Below are positions 63,950-64,000 of a stretch of 64,000 nt of DNA, piece by piece. Every line of letters begins with the position of its first letter. The stretch's first letter is position 1. The notes under the pieces are model-generated. The model had not been told where the DNA came from, did no database searches, and saw nothing but the letters and a program-made list of their open reading frames with translations. A program made the translations under genes and the position numbers. This DNA comes from Bacteroidota bacterium (lineage in GTDB: Bacteria > Bacteroidota > Ignavibacteria > Ignavibacteriales > SURF-24), in assembly GCA_030706145.1 (NCBI GenBank), contig JAUZPB010000005.1, forward strand, positions 1 to 64,000, given 5' to 3'.

Positions 63950-64000
63950 ATGGAGAAATTGAAGAGCATTATGCCCGGTTTTCAGAATCATATTGGTCTT
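63950..64000 (+). CDS. possible start of a further gene, cut by the window edge
   Basis: An ATG 44 bases after the previous stop opens a frame that stays open to the last base (MEKLKSIMPGFQNHIGL). There is no clear ribosome site, and 17 codons are too few to name a family. Confidence 0.3.
   Translation, partial: MEKLKSIMPGFQNHIGL

Overview
The window is AT-rich chromosomal DNA from a diderm bacterium, most likely of the Bacteroidota/Chlorobi side, and by gene content closest to Ignavibacteria-like organisms. The pointers are a fused lpxC-fabZ gene, tandem skp/ompH genes after bamA, a C-terminal type IX secretion sorting domain, a periplasmic glutaminyl cyclase, and nine of nine predicted signal peptides cut directly before Gln. 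Some genes have good Shine-Dalgarno sites and two promoters look like ordinary TTGACA-type sigma-70 sites. The taxonomic call is inference from gene content only.

Layout. 1-5.5 kb: a 2-hydroxyglutarate-oxidase-like flavoprotein, a hybrid histidine kinase, an orphan NusG/UpxY-type antiterminator, then lexA with a clear palindromic operator, followed by a small WYL-like protein and an unknown protein. 5.8-15.3 kb: an envelope run, uppS, bamA, two ompH/skp, lpxD, lpxC-fabZ, lpxA, an octanoyl/lipoyl transferase and panB. 15.4-28.5 kb: a secreted propeller protein, the two heptose genes rfaE1 and rfaE2, tamB, rnr and a large metalloprotease-propeller-Omp85 fusion. 28.6-30.5 kb: a decayed saccharopine dehydrogenase tail and a YwqK-repeat protein.

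30.8-44.7 kb: menaquinone biosynthesis in two blocks. A hotdog thioesterase faces menE-menC-menA-menB-menH on the minus strand, preceded by a group II PLP decarboxylase; menF-menD lie 5 kb away on the plus strand. Between them are the glutaminyl cyclase, prmA, a MarR regulator and a YgjP-type metalloprotease. 44.8-48.8 kb: an AEC permease, a small membrane gene broken by an in-frame TAG, a DinB-fold protein and a leucine-rich-repeat surface protein. 49-58.5 kb, all minus strand: dacB, a TatD-radical SAM fusion, a TonB-dependent receptor with its lipoprotein, and a two-gene unit of an unknown 177-residue protein plus a 1010-residue SNF2-like protein with degenerate motifs and an Mrr-like tail. 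58.9-64 kb: purM, then hrcA-grpE-dnaJ and a ComEA-like helix-hairpin-helix protein.

Most of the window is housekeeping. The parts that look least explained are the SNF2-like/177-residue pair, the lexA-WYL-unknown trio with its operator, the TatD-radical SAM fusion and the amber-interrupted membrane gene. I saw no tRNA, rRNA, CRISPR array, insertion sequence or prophage.
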